NCBI GenBank assembly: GCA_016713225.1
Contig: JADJPO010000001.1
Location: 1,116,001 to 1,180,000, forward strand
DNA length: 64,000 nucleotides
Origin: Kineosporiaceae bacterium
GTDB lineage: Bacteria; Actinomycetota; Actinomycetes; Actinomycetales; Kineosporiaceae
Direction: 5' to 3'
Shown: positions 28,906 to 37,009 of the stretch, piece after piece
How positions within the stretch are numbered: the stretch's first letter is position 1
Layout of the letters: the number at the start of each line of letters is the position of its first letter
Translations under genes and position numbers: made by a program
Notes under the pieces: model-generated
What the model saw: the letters and a program-made list of their open reading frames with translations, nothing else
The model's database searches: none
Told to the model about the DNA's origin: nothing

Positions 28906-31314
28906 TTAGATACCTGACGGTTCCTCCTCCCGGAACGCCTCGCGCAGGGCAGCCATGAACTCGGCCCGGCTCGTCGCGCCGAACTTGCCGCGGATTCGCG
29001 CCACGTGGTGTTCGACGGTCTTGGGGGCGATGTACAGCCGGGACCCGATCTCGCGGTGGGTGTGACCGGCCAGGACGAGCCGCGCCACCTCCACCTCGCG
29101 CTCGGACAGGCCGGTGAGCCGGGAGTCCCCGGCCTCGCCGGGGTCGGGCACGCTGGACGTCGAGGCCGTCGGCTCGTGGCCCGACAGGTCGCGGGCACAC
29201 TCCAAGAGGCGCCGGGCCGCGGCCGGGTCGGTGCTGCGGATGGCAGCCTGGCCGGCCAGCCGGGAGGCCTCCCAGGGGAGTCCGGCGTGGGCCAGCGCGG
29301 CGGCCGCGGCGAGAACCGTCGCAGCGTTCACCGTGCCGGCCAGGGCATCGGCCCAGACGCCGGCCGCTGCGCATTGCGCCCGCTGCCGTGGTCCGGCAGC
29401 GGCAACCTCCTCCAGCCGGCGCGCGGCAGCAGCGGCCGCCGGTGCGTCCTCGCCCACCACGGCGATCTGCAGCCGCACCCACCCCGCGGCTACGGCCCAG
29501 TCCGACCCGGGGGCGAGGTGTGCCACTGCCTCCTCGATCAGCTGCAGTGCCGGCTCGATCCGCTGGTGGCGGCGCAGCCTGGCCGCGGCGACGGCGAGTT
29601 CCTCGACCAGCTCGATCTGGAACAGGTCCACAGCCCGGCGGGCCAGCACGGGCTCGACCGCGTTCCATGCCTCGCCGAGGGCGGTGATGTCCCCGCAGCG
29701 GCGGGCCAGCCCGGCGGCCAGGGCTGCGGCGACGAGGCGGTCGCGGCCCGACAGGTCGGTCGACCCCAGGCGGCGCAGTTCGGCGACGGCCGTGTCGTAC
29801 CGTCCGGTGCGCAGCCGAACCCAGGCCAGTAACAGCCGGTGCCGTTCGGTGGCGCGCGGACCACCGCAGCCGCGGTCGAGTGCCCGTTCGAGCAGCTGCT
29901 GCGCGGTGGTCGGATCACCCGCGGCCACCGCGATCAGTGCCCCGAGGGCGTGCGGGGTGTCGGGCAGCACGAGGGGAGGCGGTGCCGTTTCGAGCGCCTC
30001 GGCAGCCTCGATGAACAGCGGCAGAGCCACGGCAGTCTGTGCCGAGTTGATCACCGCCTGTGCCAGCAACCGGATGGGTGCTGCTGCCGGTCCGGTCGCT
30101 GCCCGGCGTGCCTCGTCGAGTCGGCCGGTGGACACCAGGGCCGGGACGGCGAGGCATGGCCCGAGTGCCCCGGCGTCCAGCAGCGCCTGTGCCGAACGAT
30201 CGGCGCGGCCCTGATGAGCCGCCATGGCGCCCACCACCAACTGCAGGCGCGCGGCGTCCGCGGGATCAGGTGTCGGGACGGCGTCGGGATCGATCGCCAC
30301 GCCGAGTGTCGTGGCCGCCTCGGCGCGAGCGATCGCCACACCACGGGGGTCGGCGCCGGCCTCGACAGCGTCGTCGAACCACCCGAGGGCAGCGGCCGGA
30401 TCGCTGAAGCGCAGCCGCTCGCCGGCGCTCTGATAGGCCTGTGCCGCGAGTGCGGAACGGGCTCGCGCAGTGCGCAGTTGGACCGCCGAAACCACCGGGT
30501 CCGTGGCCGCCGAGAGCATGGCCGAGCCCACCAGGTCGTGCAGCCCTCGCCGCTCGGTCGGGGTGAGATCGGCGAGCACCGAGGCCGCGACGGCCGGGAC
30601 CACCCGTTCCCCGTCGGCCGCGAGCAGGCCGGAGTCCCGCAGTTCACGCATCGCCGCCATCAGCTGCGGCGGCGTGCTGCCGGCGGCGGCGGCCAGCACC
30701 GTGTCGTCCAGCTCCAGCCCCAACGCGAGAACGCGCAACAGCCGGGCCACGTCCGGGTCGAGCGCGGTGATCCGGCGATGCACCCGAGCCACCAGGTCTG
30801 CGGGGATCTCGCCAGGCGAGGCAGCGATCAGCGTCGCTGCGACGGCGGGCAACCCGGCAGAGTGCGCGACCAGACTCGCGGCTGCATCGGGCGCGAGCAG
30901 CTCACCGGTCCGACGGCGGGCCAGTTCGGCCATCTCGTGGGCGCCCAACGGCTGAAGCCGCTCCACCCGCCCTCGCGCGGCGGCGACGCCGTCGAGGTCG
31001 GCCAGGGCCGGGCTGTCGATGCTCGGCCGGCGAGCGATCACCAGGTTCGCGCCGCGACGTCCGGCGTCGGTGATCAGGCGCAACGTCTCGATCGGCAGCG
31101 CATGGGCGTCGTCGACCAGCACCGTGAAACCGTTGCCGGCCGCCTCGTCCAGGGCACTCGTGAGCTCGGCCAGAGGCGGTGGCGGCGCGGTGATTCGCAC
31201 CACCGAGACCGTGACCGAGGCGGCAATCTGGTCCAACCGGTGAGTGCGGCCGGACCCGTCGACTCCCACGATCACCGTCGGAGGTGTCGCGGAGGAGCCT
31301 CCCCGACCCGACAT
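28906..31314 (-). CDS. STAND-type ATPase with C-terminal LuxR HTH, IniR-like regulator
   Basis: 802 aa. The N-terminal P-loop region is degenerate (GVDGSGRTH at 17-25, no Walker A Lys) but keeps a Walker B (FTVLVDDAHA, about 63-72). A long helical, TPR-like middle with Ala/Arg-rich repeats runs to about 720. The C-terminal LuxR/NarL HTH (about 735-790) reads LTGLSEREVEVARLVLAGHTHREIGSRL. Size and plan match the IniR/MalT-like regulators (IniR of mycobacteria, about 830 aa, controls iniBAC, from memory). The gene directly precedes the IniB-like gene on the same strand, so control of this cluster is likely. A TAGGAT box lies near the start. Confidence 0.8.
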   Translation of the reverse strand: MSGRGGSSATPPTVIVGVDGSGRTHRLDQIAASVTVSVVRITAPPPPLAELTSALDEAAGNGFTVLVDDAHALPIETLRLITDAGRRGANLVIARRPSIDSPALADLDGVAAARGRVERLQPLGAHEMAELARRRTGELLAPDAAASLVAHSAGLPAVAATLIAASPGEIPADLVARVHRRITALDPDVARLLRVLALGLELDDTVLAAAAGSTPPQLMAAMRELRDSGLLAADGERVVPAVAASVLADLTPTERRGLHDLVGSAMLSAATDPVVSAVQLRTARARSALAAQAYQSAGERLRFSDPAAALGWFDDAVEAGADPRGVAIARAEAATTLGVAIDPDAVPTPDPADAARLQLVVGAMAAHQGRADRSAQALLDAGALGPCLAVPALVSTGRLDEARRAATGPAAAPIRLLAQAVINSAQTAVALPLFIEAAEALETAPPPLVLPDTPHALGALIAVAAGDPTTAQQLLERALDRGCGGPRATERHRLLLAWVRLRTGRYDTAVAELRRLGSTDLSGRDRLVAAALAAGLARRCGDITALGEAWNAVEPVLARRAVDLFQIELVEELAVAAARLRRHQRIEPALQLIEEAVAHLAPGSDWAVAAGWVRLQIAVVGEDAPAAAAAARRLEEVAAAGPRQRAQCAAAGVWADALAGTVNAATVLAAAAALAHAGLPWEASRLAGQAAIRSTDPAAARRLLECARDLSGHEPTASTSSVPDPGEAGDSRLTGLSEREVEVARLVLAGHTHREIGSRLYIAPKTVEHHVARIRGKFGATSRAEFMAALREAFREEEPSGI

Positions 31315-31397
31315 GCGGCCGATCCTAGTCAGGGCTGCTCGGGCAGGCGATGGTCTTCGATCAGCGGGATTCTCGTCCCGTCGGGGGCGAGGACGTC

Positions 31398-32198
31398 TCA
31401 GCCGGAGCGGATCTCGCCGTCAGGTGTGACCACCAGCCAGGTGTGGTCCGCCAGGGTGCGCAGCCAGTCGGCGGCGCCGGCGCCTCGGGCGAACGCTGCG
31501 GTGGCGTAGACGTCCGCCCACATCAGTGACGGGCCGATCACACTCACCGATGCCAGCTCGGTGGCCGCCGAACCCGTTGCCGGAGAATAGATATGGTCGC
31601 CGCGAGCGGCGGTTCCGGAGGTGGCCAGCCCCCCGGCGCGCAGCTCGATCGTGGCGAGCACCGTCGTCCGGTCGAGGGGGTTCTCGACACCGAGCCGCCA
31701 CGGCTCGCCGTCCTCGCGGGCACACCAGACCGCGATGTCGCCACCGGCGTTGACCAGGACGTCGTGCTCGGGCAGGACGGCGGCCAGCTGCGCGCAGGCC
31801 CGCTGCACCGCCCACCCCTTGACCAGGCCGGTGGGGTCGAAACTGTGCCCGCCGGCGCCGTCCGGGCGGTCGGCGTCGAACCAGCCCTCGGTGATCTGGC
31901 GAGCCTCGTCGCACAACCGCGCCACCTCACGGACCTGCGCCGCGGCATCGCGCAGCCTCAGCTCGCCGCGCGCCAGGCGGCTGATCGGGCTGTCGGCGCG
32001 GTAGGTGCTGAAGGTGGCGTCGACCTCACGCAGGGATTCGAAGGCGGCGGTCACGGCGGCGTCGATCGTGCCGGACCTGGCAGCGTCGACCGCCGTCTCA
32101 CCCCGGGTCAGACCTGGGCCGCGCAGGTGAATGCTGATCGGCATGCCCATGATCTGCTCGACCCAGGCTCGTTTGCCGGGTGTCGCGGTGTCGGTCAC
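31398..32198 (-). CDS. apbE: ApbE: FAD:protein FMN transferase
   Basis: 266 aa. ApbE family: VEQIMGMPISIHL, then the divalent-metal and FAD site SFDPTGLVKGWAVQRA, LVNAGGDIAVW, and a late VSVIGPSLMWADVYATAAF. ApbE covalently attaches FMN to a Thr of a target protein; the obvious target is the FMN-binding protein encoded just upstream. GTG 32198 overlaps its stop by 4 bases (GTGA) and gives the N-terminus VTDTATPGKRAWVEQ. No lipobox or signal peptide is visible in this version, so the protein could act in the cytoplasm or be exported by other means. Confidence 0.87.
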   Translation of the reverse strand: MTDTATPGKRAWVEQIMGMPISIHLRGPGLTRGETAVDAARSGTIDAAVTAAFESLREVDATFSTYRADSPISRLARGELRLRDAAAQVREVARLCDEARQITEGWFDADRPDGAGGHSFDPTGLVKGWAVQRACAQLAAVLPEHDVLVNAGGDIAVWCAREDGEPWRLGVENPLDRTTVLATIELRAGGLATSGTAARGDHIYSPATGSAATELASVSVIGPSLMWADVYATAAFARGAGAADWLRTLADHTWLVVTPDGEIRSG

Positions 32199-32758
32199 AG
32201 GTGGGCTGCGTCCATCGCCGACTGCAGCGAGCGCTTGTACGCCTCGCTGGTGACGGTCGCGCCCGAGACGCTCTCGATCTCTGCTGATTGCCACTTCACC
32301 GCGGCGGCGTTGAGCAGCGGCACCGCGTAGTTGTTGATCCGCTCGTCGTGACCGTTGTTCATCGGCACCTGGGTCACCACGGACTTGATGATCTTTGTGG
32401 CACGGACCGTGATCTTCACCTGCACGGGGCCGAACTGGGTGTCGACGGCATCGCCCAGGTAGCTCTTGGAGCTGGTCGTGGCCGCCTTGGTCGTGGTGGC
32501 GGGCGTCGGCTTGCGCGAGGTGGCGGCGGGCGAGGGCGTCACCGAGGTCATCGAGGGCGCGGGGGTGGGACCTGTGTCGGCCGGCGCCTCGAGCGTCGGC
32601 GTCGGCGTCGGCTCGGTGTCGGGCTCCTGCCCGTCCAGGGCCGAGGCCGCTGCGGGGTCGAGTGCCGTGGTCGTGGTCTCGTTGCGACTGGTGTGGTAGC
32701 TGAAGAGCAACACCAACCCACTGATCGTGCTCATCACCGCTATGACGATGCGGCGCAT
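32195..32758 (-). CDS. membrane-anchored FMN-binding-domain protein
   Basis: 187 aa. ATG 32758 is preceded by GGGAG at 5 bases. An N-terminal anchor helix (3-22) is followed by a Thr/Pro spacer (about 45-95) and an FMN_bind domain (about 98-187) with flavinylation motif SGAT at 165-168, so Thr168 is the predicted FMN ester site. The domain would sit outside the membrane. It lies between a ferric-reductase-like membrane flavocytochrome and apbE, a standard set for an extracytoplasmic electron route. Confidence 0.85.
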   Translation of the reverse strand: MRRIVIAVMSTISGLVLLFSYHTSRNETTTTALDPAAASALDGQEPDTEPTPTPTLEAPADTGPTPAPSMTSVTPSPAATSRKPTPATTTKAATTSSKSYLGDAVDTQFGPVQVKITVRATKIIKSVVTQVPMNNGHDERINNYAVPLLNAAAVKWQSAEIESVSGATVTSEAYKRSLQSAMDAAHL

Positions 32759-32807
32759 GGTGCTCCCATCGTTCGACGGCTCGTCGGTGGCCGGCGGCGG
32801 TACCGGA

Positions 32808-34250
32808 TCACCACGAGAACCGTTCACTGTGGATTCGTTCGGCCGGAACCCCGCAGGTGCGGGCGGCCGCGGCAGCTGCATCCATCCACTCCTGGGCGCC
32901 GCAGAGGTAGATGTCGTTGAGCGCGATGTCGGGCACCAGTTGGGCCAGCGCCTCGGCGTCGCTCAGGTGGGCAGCCGACTCCGGCAACCAGCTGGAGCGG
33001 GTGCGGATCCGATGACCGATCACGTAGTAGACCCGGGCGCCCGTGTGGGCGGCCAAGGCGTCGAGTTCGGCCCGTAACACGAGATCGTCCTCGGTGGAGG
33101 CTCGGTAGATCAGCGTGATCTCACCCGGCTGCTGCTCGAAGTCCTCCAACAGGGCGCGCAGCGGGGTGATCCCGATGCCGGAGCCGATGAGGGTCACCTT
33201 GCGTCGAGTCCGGACGCCGCCGTGCAGCCGCCCGTAGGGACCTTCCACGATCACCCGGGTGCCCGGGCGCAGGCGGGCCAGTGAGGCGCTGTTGTCGCCG
33301 AGGGCCTTGACCGTGATCCGGACCCGATCGCGAGTGGGCACGGCCGACAGGGAATAGGGGTTGCCACGCGTCCAGCCGCCCCGGTCGCGGAATCGCCAGG
33401 TCAGGAACTGGCCCGCTCCGGCGAGCCGATCCAGTCGGCGGCCACGGACCACGACGGACACCACCCCGGGACCTTCCGGGACGACGCGCTCCACGCGCAT
33501 CCGGTGGGAGTAGGTGCGCCACAGCGGGACGCCGACCCGCCAGATCAGGATCGCGCCGAGGGCGGCGATGTACAGCGACCACCAGTAGATCCGGGCGATC
33601 GGGGAGTGGGTGAAATCGGCGCCGGTCCACAGCTCGTGCGGGATCGACAGACCCACGCCCAGGTAGGCGTACAGGTGCAGCAGGTGCCAGGACTCGTAAC
33701 GCAGCGTGGCGCGGGCGCGCTTGATCGAGGTTCCGGCGACCAGGAGCAGCAGAACGGTCGCCGCCGTCGCCAGCAGCATGCCGGGGTAGTCGACCACGAA
33801 CTCCCAGGTCTGGCGCAGGATGTTGACGTCGTCGGTGATCGAGTAGCCCAGGATGAGTGCGGCGATGTGGATCAGCATGGTGGTGACCGAGGCGAACCCG
33901 ACCCACCGGTGCCGTATGGCCAGCTCGTCCTGACCGTAGGCGCGCTCGACCACGGGGATCCGGGCCATCAGCAGGACCTGGATCAGCAACAGGTCGGCCG
34001 AGATCAGGCCGATCAGCCGCCCGAGGCTGGTCAGGCCCTCACCGACGGTGCCCAGCTCCTGGACGCCGCCGTTCATGACCCACAGAGCGACGACGACCAA
34101 CATGCTGGCCCAGGTCAACGAGCCCACGGCGTCCCGCCACCAGCTGGGGACCAGCAGCCGATGGGGACGCAGCGCACGGGGCCGCGACGGGGTCGTGGTT
34201 GCCCAGCCACCGGGTCGGGTCAGGCCGTCTGGGTCGAGTACCGCGGTCAA
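32808..34250 (-). CDS. ferric-reductase-like transmembrane flavocytochrome (FAD/NAD(P) reductase domain)
   Basis: 480 aa. Six or so transmembrane helices form a ferric-reductase-like heme domain, with histidines at IRHRWVG, LIHIAAL, SWHLLHLY and IPHELW as heme ligands. The cytoplasmic part is a ferredoxin-reductase module: FAD motif GNPYSLS and NAD(P) motif GSGIGITPLRALL, ending with YLCGAQEWMDAA. The start is TTG 34250 because GGAGG lies 5 bases upstream; the frame extends to an ATG farther upstream but without a ribosome site. It would take electrons from NAD(P)H across the membrane to the flavinylated partner 49 bases downstream. Confidence 0.85.
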   Translation of the reverse strand: MTAVLDPDGLTRPGGWATTTPSRPRALRPHRLLVPSWWRDAVGSLTWASMLVVVALWVMNGGVQELGTVGEGLTSLGRLIGLISADLLLIQVLLMARIPVVERAYGQDELAIRHRWVGFASVTTMLIHIAALILGYSITDDVNILRQTWEFVVDYPGMLLATAATVLLLLVAGTSIKRARATLRYESWHLLHLYAYLGVGLSIPHELWTGADFTHSPIARIYWWSLYIAALGAILIWRVGVPLWRTYSHRMRVERVVPEGPGVVSVVVRGRRLDRLAGAGQFLTWRFRDRGGWTRGNPYSLSAVPTRDRVRITVKALGDNSASLARLRPGTRVIVEGPYGRLHGGVRTRRKVTLIGSGIGITPLRALLEDFEQQPGEITLIYRASTEDDLVLRAELDALAAHTGARVYYVIGHRIRTRSSWLPESAAHLSDAEALAQLVPDIALNDIYLCGAQEWMDAAAAAARTCGVPAERIHSERFSW

Positions 34251-34412
34251 AGCATCCTCCGGGCGTGGCGTCCGGTTCGGGTGGCCGACCGACGCCTCGG
34301 TAACGTCTCTGATCAACTCTCGGTGACGTTCCTGTGAAGAGTCTGGACGCAGGCCATGCGTCGGCGATGTGATTCGGCTCAACGTCAACGCCGGGTCAAC
34401 GTCGGTCAGCGA

Positions 34413-36065
34413 TCAAGATGACGTGCCGTTCAGCACCTCGTCGGCGTCCACGATGCGGTAGGCGTACCCCTGTTCGGCCAGGAATCGCTGCCGGTGGGCG
34501 GCGTACTCCTGATCGAGGGTATCCCGCGCGACGAGGGCGTAGAAGCGGGCGGTACGTCCATCCGCCTTGGGGCGCAGGATGCGCCCGAGGCGCTGTGCCT
34601 CCTCCTGACGGGACCCGAAGGCGCCGGATACCTGGATCGCCACACTGGCCTCGGGCAGGTCGACCGAGAAGTTCGCCACCTTGCTCACCACCAGGGTCTG
34701 CATCTGGCCGTCGCGGAAGGCGGCGAAGAGCCGCTGCCGCTCCTTGACGGTGGTGGCACCGGTGATCAGGGGTGCATCGAGGCGCGCCGCGAGTTCGTCG
34801 AGCTGGTCCAGATACTGCCCGATGATCAAGACCTGATCGCGGCGGTGCGAGGCGACCAGGGCCTCGACGACACGGCCCTTCTCGGGGGCGCTGGCGCACA
34901 GGCGGTAGCGGTCCTCCGGTTCGGCGGTGGCGTAGACCAGCCGGTCGCGTTCGGGCAGAGTGACCCGCACCTCGACGCAGTCGGCCGGCGCGATGTAGCC
35001 CTGGGCCTCGATGTCCTTCCACGGTGCGTCGTACCGCTTGGGGCCGATCAGTGAGAAGACGTCGCCCTCCCGTCCGTCCTCGCGCACCAGGGTGGCCGTC
35101 AGGCCGAGCCGACGGCGCGCCTGCAGATCGGCGGTCATCCGGAAGATCGGGGCCGGCAGCAGATGCACCTCGTCGTAGACGATCAGCCCCCAGTCGCGGG
35201 CGTCGAACAGTTCGAGATGCGGGTAGACACCCTTTCGACGCGTGGTGACCACCTGGTAGGTGGCGATGGTGACCGGGCGGATCTCCTTGCGGGCACCGGA
35301 GTACTCGCCGATCTCGCTCTCGGTCAACGACGTCCGGTGCAGCAGCTCGTCACGCCACTGGCGGGCGGCCACGGTGTTGGTCACCAGGATCAGGGTGGTG
35401 GCGCTCGCCCGGGCCATGGCGGCAGCCCCGACGATGGTCTTGCCGGCACCACAGGGCAGGACGACGACCCCTGAGCCGCCGTGCCAGAAACCGTCTGCGG
35501 CCTGCTGTTGGTACGGCCGCACCGTCCAGCCGTCCTCGGCGAGCGAGATCGGGTGCGCCTCGCCGTCCACGTAGCCGGCGAAGTCCTCGGCCGGCCAGCC
35601 CAGCTTGAGCAGCACCTGCTTGAGATGGCCGCGTTCACTCGGGTGCACCAGCACTGTCTCGGCGTCGACGCGGGCGCCGACCAGGGGGATCACCTTGGTG
35701 CTGCGCAACACCTCCTCGAGTACCGGGATGTCGAGGGCGTGCAGCACCAGCCCGTGGGTGGGATGGGCCATCAGCTGCAGCCGGCCGAAGCGGGACATGG
35801 TGTCGGCGACGTCGACCAGCAGCGCGTGGGGCACCGGATAGCGCGAGTAGCGCAACAGGATGTCGACCACCTGCTCGGCGTCGTGGCCGGCGGCGCGCGC
35901 ATTCCACAGCCCCAGCGGGGTGAGCCGGTAGGTGTGGACGTGCTCGGGAGCTCGCTCCAGTTCGGCGAAGGGCGCGATGGCCTGGCGACAGGGTGCGGCG
36001 TCGGGGTGGTCGACCTCGAGCAGCAGCGTCTTGTCGCTCTGCACGATCAGGGGTCCGTCGCTCAC
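34413..36065 (-). CDS. ercc3: XPB/ERCC3-type DNA repair helicase
   Basis: 550 aa, matching mycobacterial XPB (about 540). An N-terminal helicase-associated domain (helical, VHTYRLTPLGLWNARAAG) precedes a superfamily-2 core with Walker A LPCGAGKTIVG, DEVH (IVYDEVHLLP), TATLVREDG with the XPB-specific RED loop, and motif VI QRLGRILRPK. GTG 36065 gives VSDGPLIVQSDKT, the usual N-terminus. It unwinds DNA 3'-5', likely in repair. Its usual partner, a helicase-C protein, is 940 bases away beyond an unrelated PadR gene. Confidence 0.9.
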   Translation of the reverse strand: MSDGPLIVQSDKTLLLEVDHPDAAPCRQAIAPFAELERAPEHVHTYRLTPLGLWNARAAGHDAEQVVDILLRYSRYPVPHALLVDVADTMSRFGRLQLMAHPTHGLVLHALDIPVLEEVLRSTKVIPLVGARVDAETVLVHPSERGHLKQVLLKLGWPAEDFAGYVDGEAHPISLAEDGWTVRPYQQQAADGFWHGGSGVVVLPCGAGKTIVGAAAMARASATTLILVTNTVAARQWRDELLHRTSLTESEIGEYSGARKEIRPVTIATYQVVTTRRKGVYPHLELFDARDWGLIVYDEVHLLPAPIFRMTADLQARRRLGLTATLVREDGREGDVFSLIGPKRYDAPWKDIEAQGYIAPADCVEVRVTLPERDRLVYATAEPEDRYRLCASAPEKGRVVEALVASHRRDQVLIIGQYLDQLDELAARLDAPLITGATTVKERQRLFAAFRDGQMQTLVVSKVANFSVDLPEASVAIQVSGAFGSRQEEAQRLGRILRPKADGRTARFYALVARDTLDQEYAAHRQRFLAEQGYAYRIVDADEVLNGTSS

Positions 36066-36128
36066 CCGCCCCACTCTAGGTGGCCCCACCGACACCACGT
36101 CGCCGTGATGTTGCGGTCGATGCATTAG

Positions 36129-36138
36129 CGATATATCG
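36129..36138. promoter_or_regulatory. PadR operator-like palindrome
   Basis: CGATATATCG, a perfect 10-bp AT-rich palindrome, 39 bases before the padR start. Such TAT-centred dyads are typical PadR autoregulation sites. The promoter is shared in part with the divergent XPB gene. Confidence 0.5.
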
Positions 36139-36176
36139 TCAAGCCATCGACAGAACATCGTTGAAAGGAGACTGTC

Positions 36177-36911
36177 GTGAAGAGACACCCGAAGTCGCCC
36201 CCGTGGCGACGCTTCGGCGGCCCCGGTCATCCAGGGCCTGATATGCACATGTCCATGAGCCACGAAGAGTCCGGCCCGAGCGAGGGGTTCGACCCCGGTG
36301 AGCCAGGGTTCGGGCCCGGCTTCGGCCGTGGTCCGGCGGGGTTCGGCCCCGGTGGGTTCGGCCCGCCCTTCGTGCCTCCGTTCGCCCGGGGTCACGGGCA
36401 CGGTCCCTGGGGTGGCGGACGGCGAGGCCCCGGCGGACGACGAGGCCGCCGCGGCAACGTGCGCGCCGCCGTCCTGGCGTTGCTCTCCGAGGGCGCGCGA
36501 CACGGCTACGCGATCATGAACGAGCTCGCCGAACGCAGTGGCGGCCTGTGGCGGCCGAGCCCCGGCTCCGTCTACCCGGTGCTGGCCCAGTTGCAGGACG
36601 AGGGCCTGGTGGTGGTCGAGGAATCCGAGGGTCGGCGCAACTTCTCCCTCACCGAGGCGGGTCGCACCTACGTGGCCGAGCACGCCGAAGAGATGTCCGA
36701 GCCGTGGAAGGCCGCCGATGCCGGACCGGCCGAGCGGGTCAAGAACCTGATGGACGGTTTCCGGGCGCTCGCCGCGGCTGTCGAGCAGGTCGCCCGACAT
36801 GGTGACGAGGCCCAGGCCACCGCGGCGGCCGCCGTCCTGGACGACGCGCGCAAGCGGATGTACCGCGTGCTGGCCGGCGACGAGAGCTCAGGCGGCGACA
36901 CCGCCGAATAA
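36177..36911 (+). CDS. PadR-family regulator with long Gly/Pro/Phe-rich N-terminus
   Basis: 244 aa. The first 95 residues are unusual: low complexity, rich in Gly, Phe and Pro (GFGPGFGRGPAGFGPGGFGP) and then Arg/Gly. Residues 96-180 are the PadR winged helix (VRAAVLALLSEGARHGYAIMNELAERSGGLWRPSPGSVYPVLAQLQDEGLV). A helical dimerisation tail follows. GTG 36177 is set by AAGGAG six bases upstream. The palindrome upstream suggests self-repression. No efflux or target gene is next to it in the same orientation. Confidence 0.87.
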   Translation: MKRHPKSPPWRRFGGPGHPGPDMHMSMSHEESGPSEGFDPGEPGFGPGFGRGPAGFGPGGFGPPFVPPFARGHGHGPWGGGRRGPGGRRGRRGNVRAAVLALLSEGARHGYAIMNELAERSGGLWRPSPGSVYPVLAQLQDEGLVVVEESEGRRNFSLTEAGRTYVAEHAEEMSEPWKAADAGPAERVKNLMDGFRALAAAVEQVARHGDEAQATAAAAVLDDARKRMYRVLAGDESSGGDTAE

Positions 36912-36912
36912 C

Positions 36913-37009
36913 CCGTGATCATGCAAACCGTGCACGCTCGTGAATCACTTCACGAGCGTGCACCGTTTGCATGATCACGGGGGAAACGTGCACGGATTAC
37001 ATGATCACC
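36913..37009. repeat. intergenic palindrome, family A copy 2 (full palindrome plus half copy)
   Basis: 32-base arms 36913-36944 and 36949-36980 with one mismatch and a 4-base loop; the arm starts CCGTGATCATGCAAACCGTG. A half copy (GTGCACGGATTACATGATCA, from 36988) follows and contains the stop codon of the next gene. Same layout as 6027-6105. It lies between convergent genes. Confidence 0.92.
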
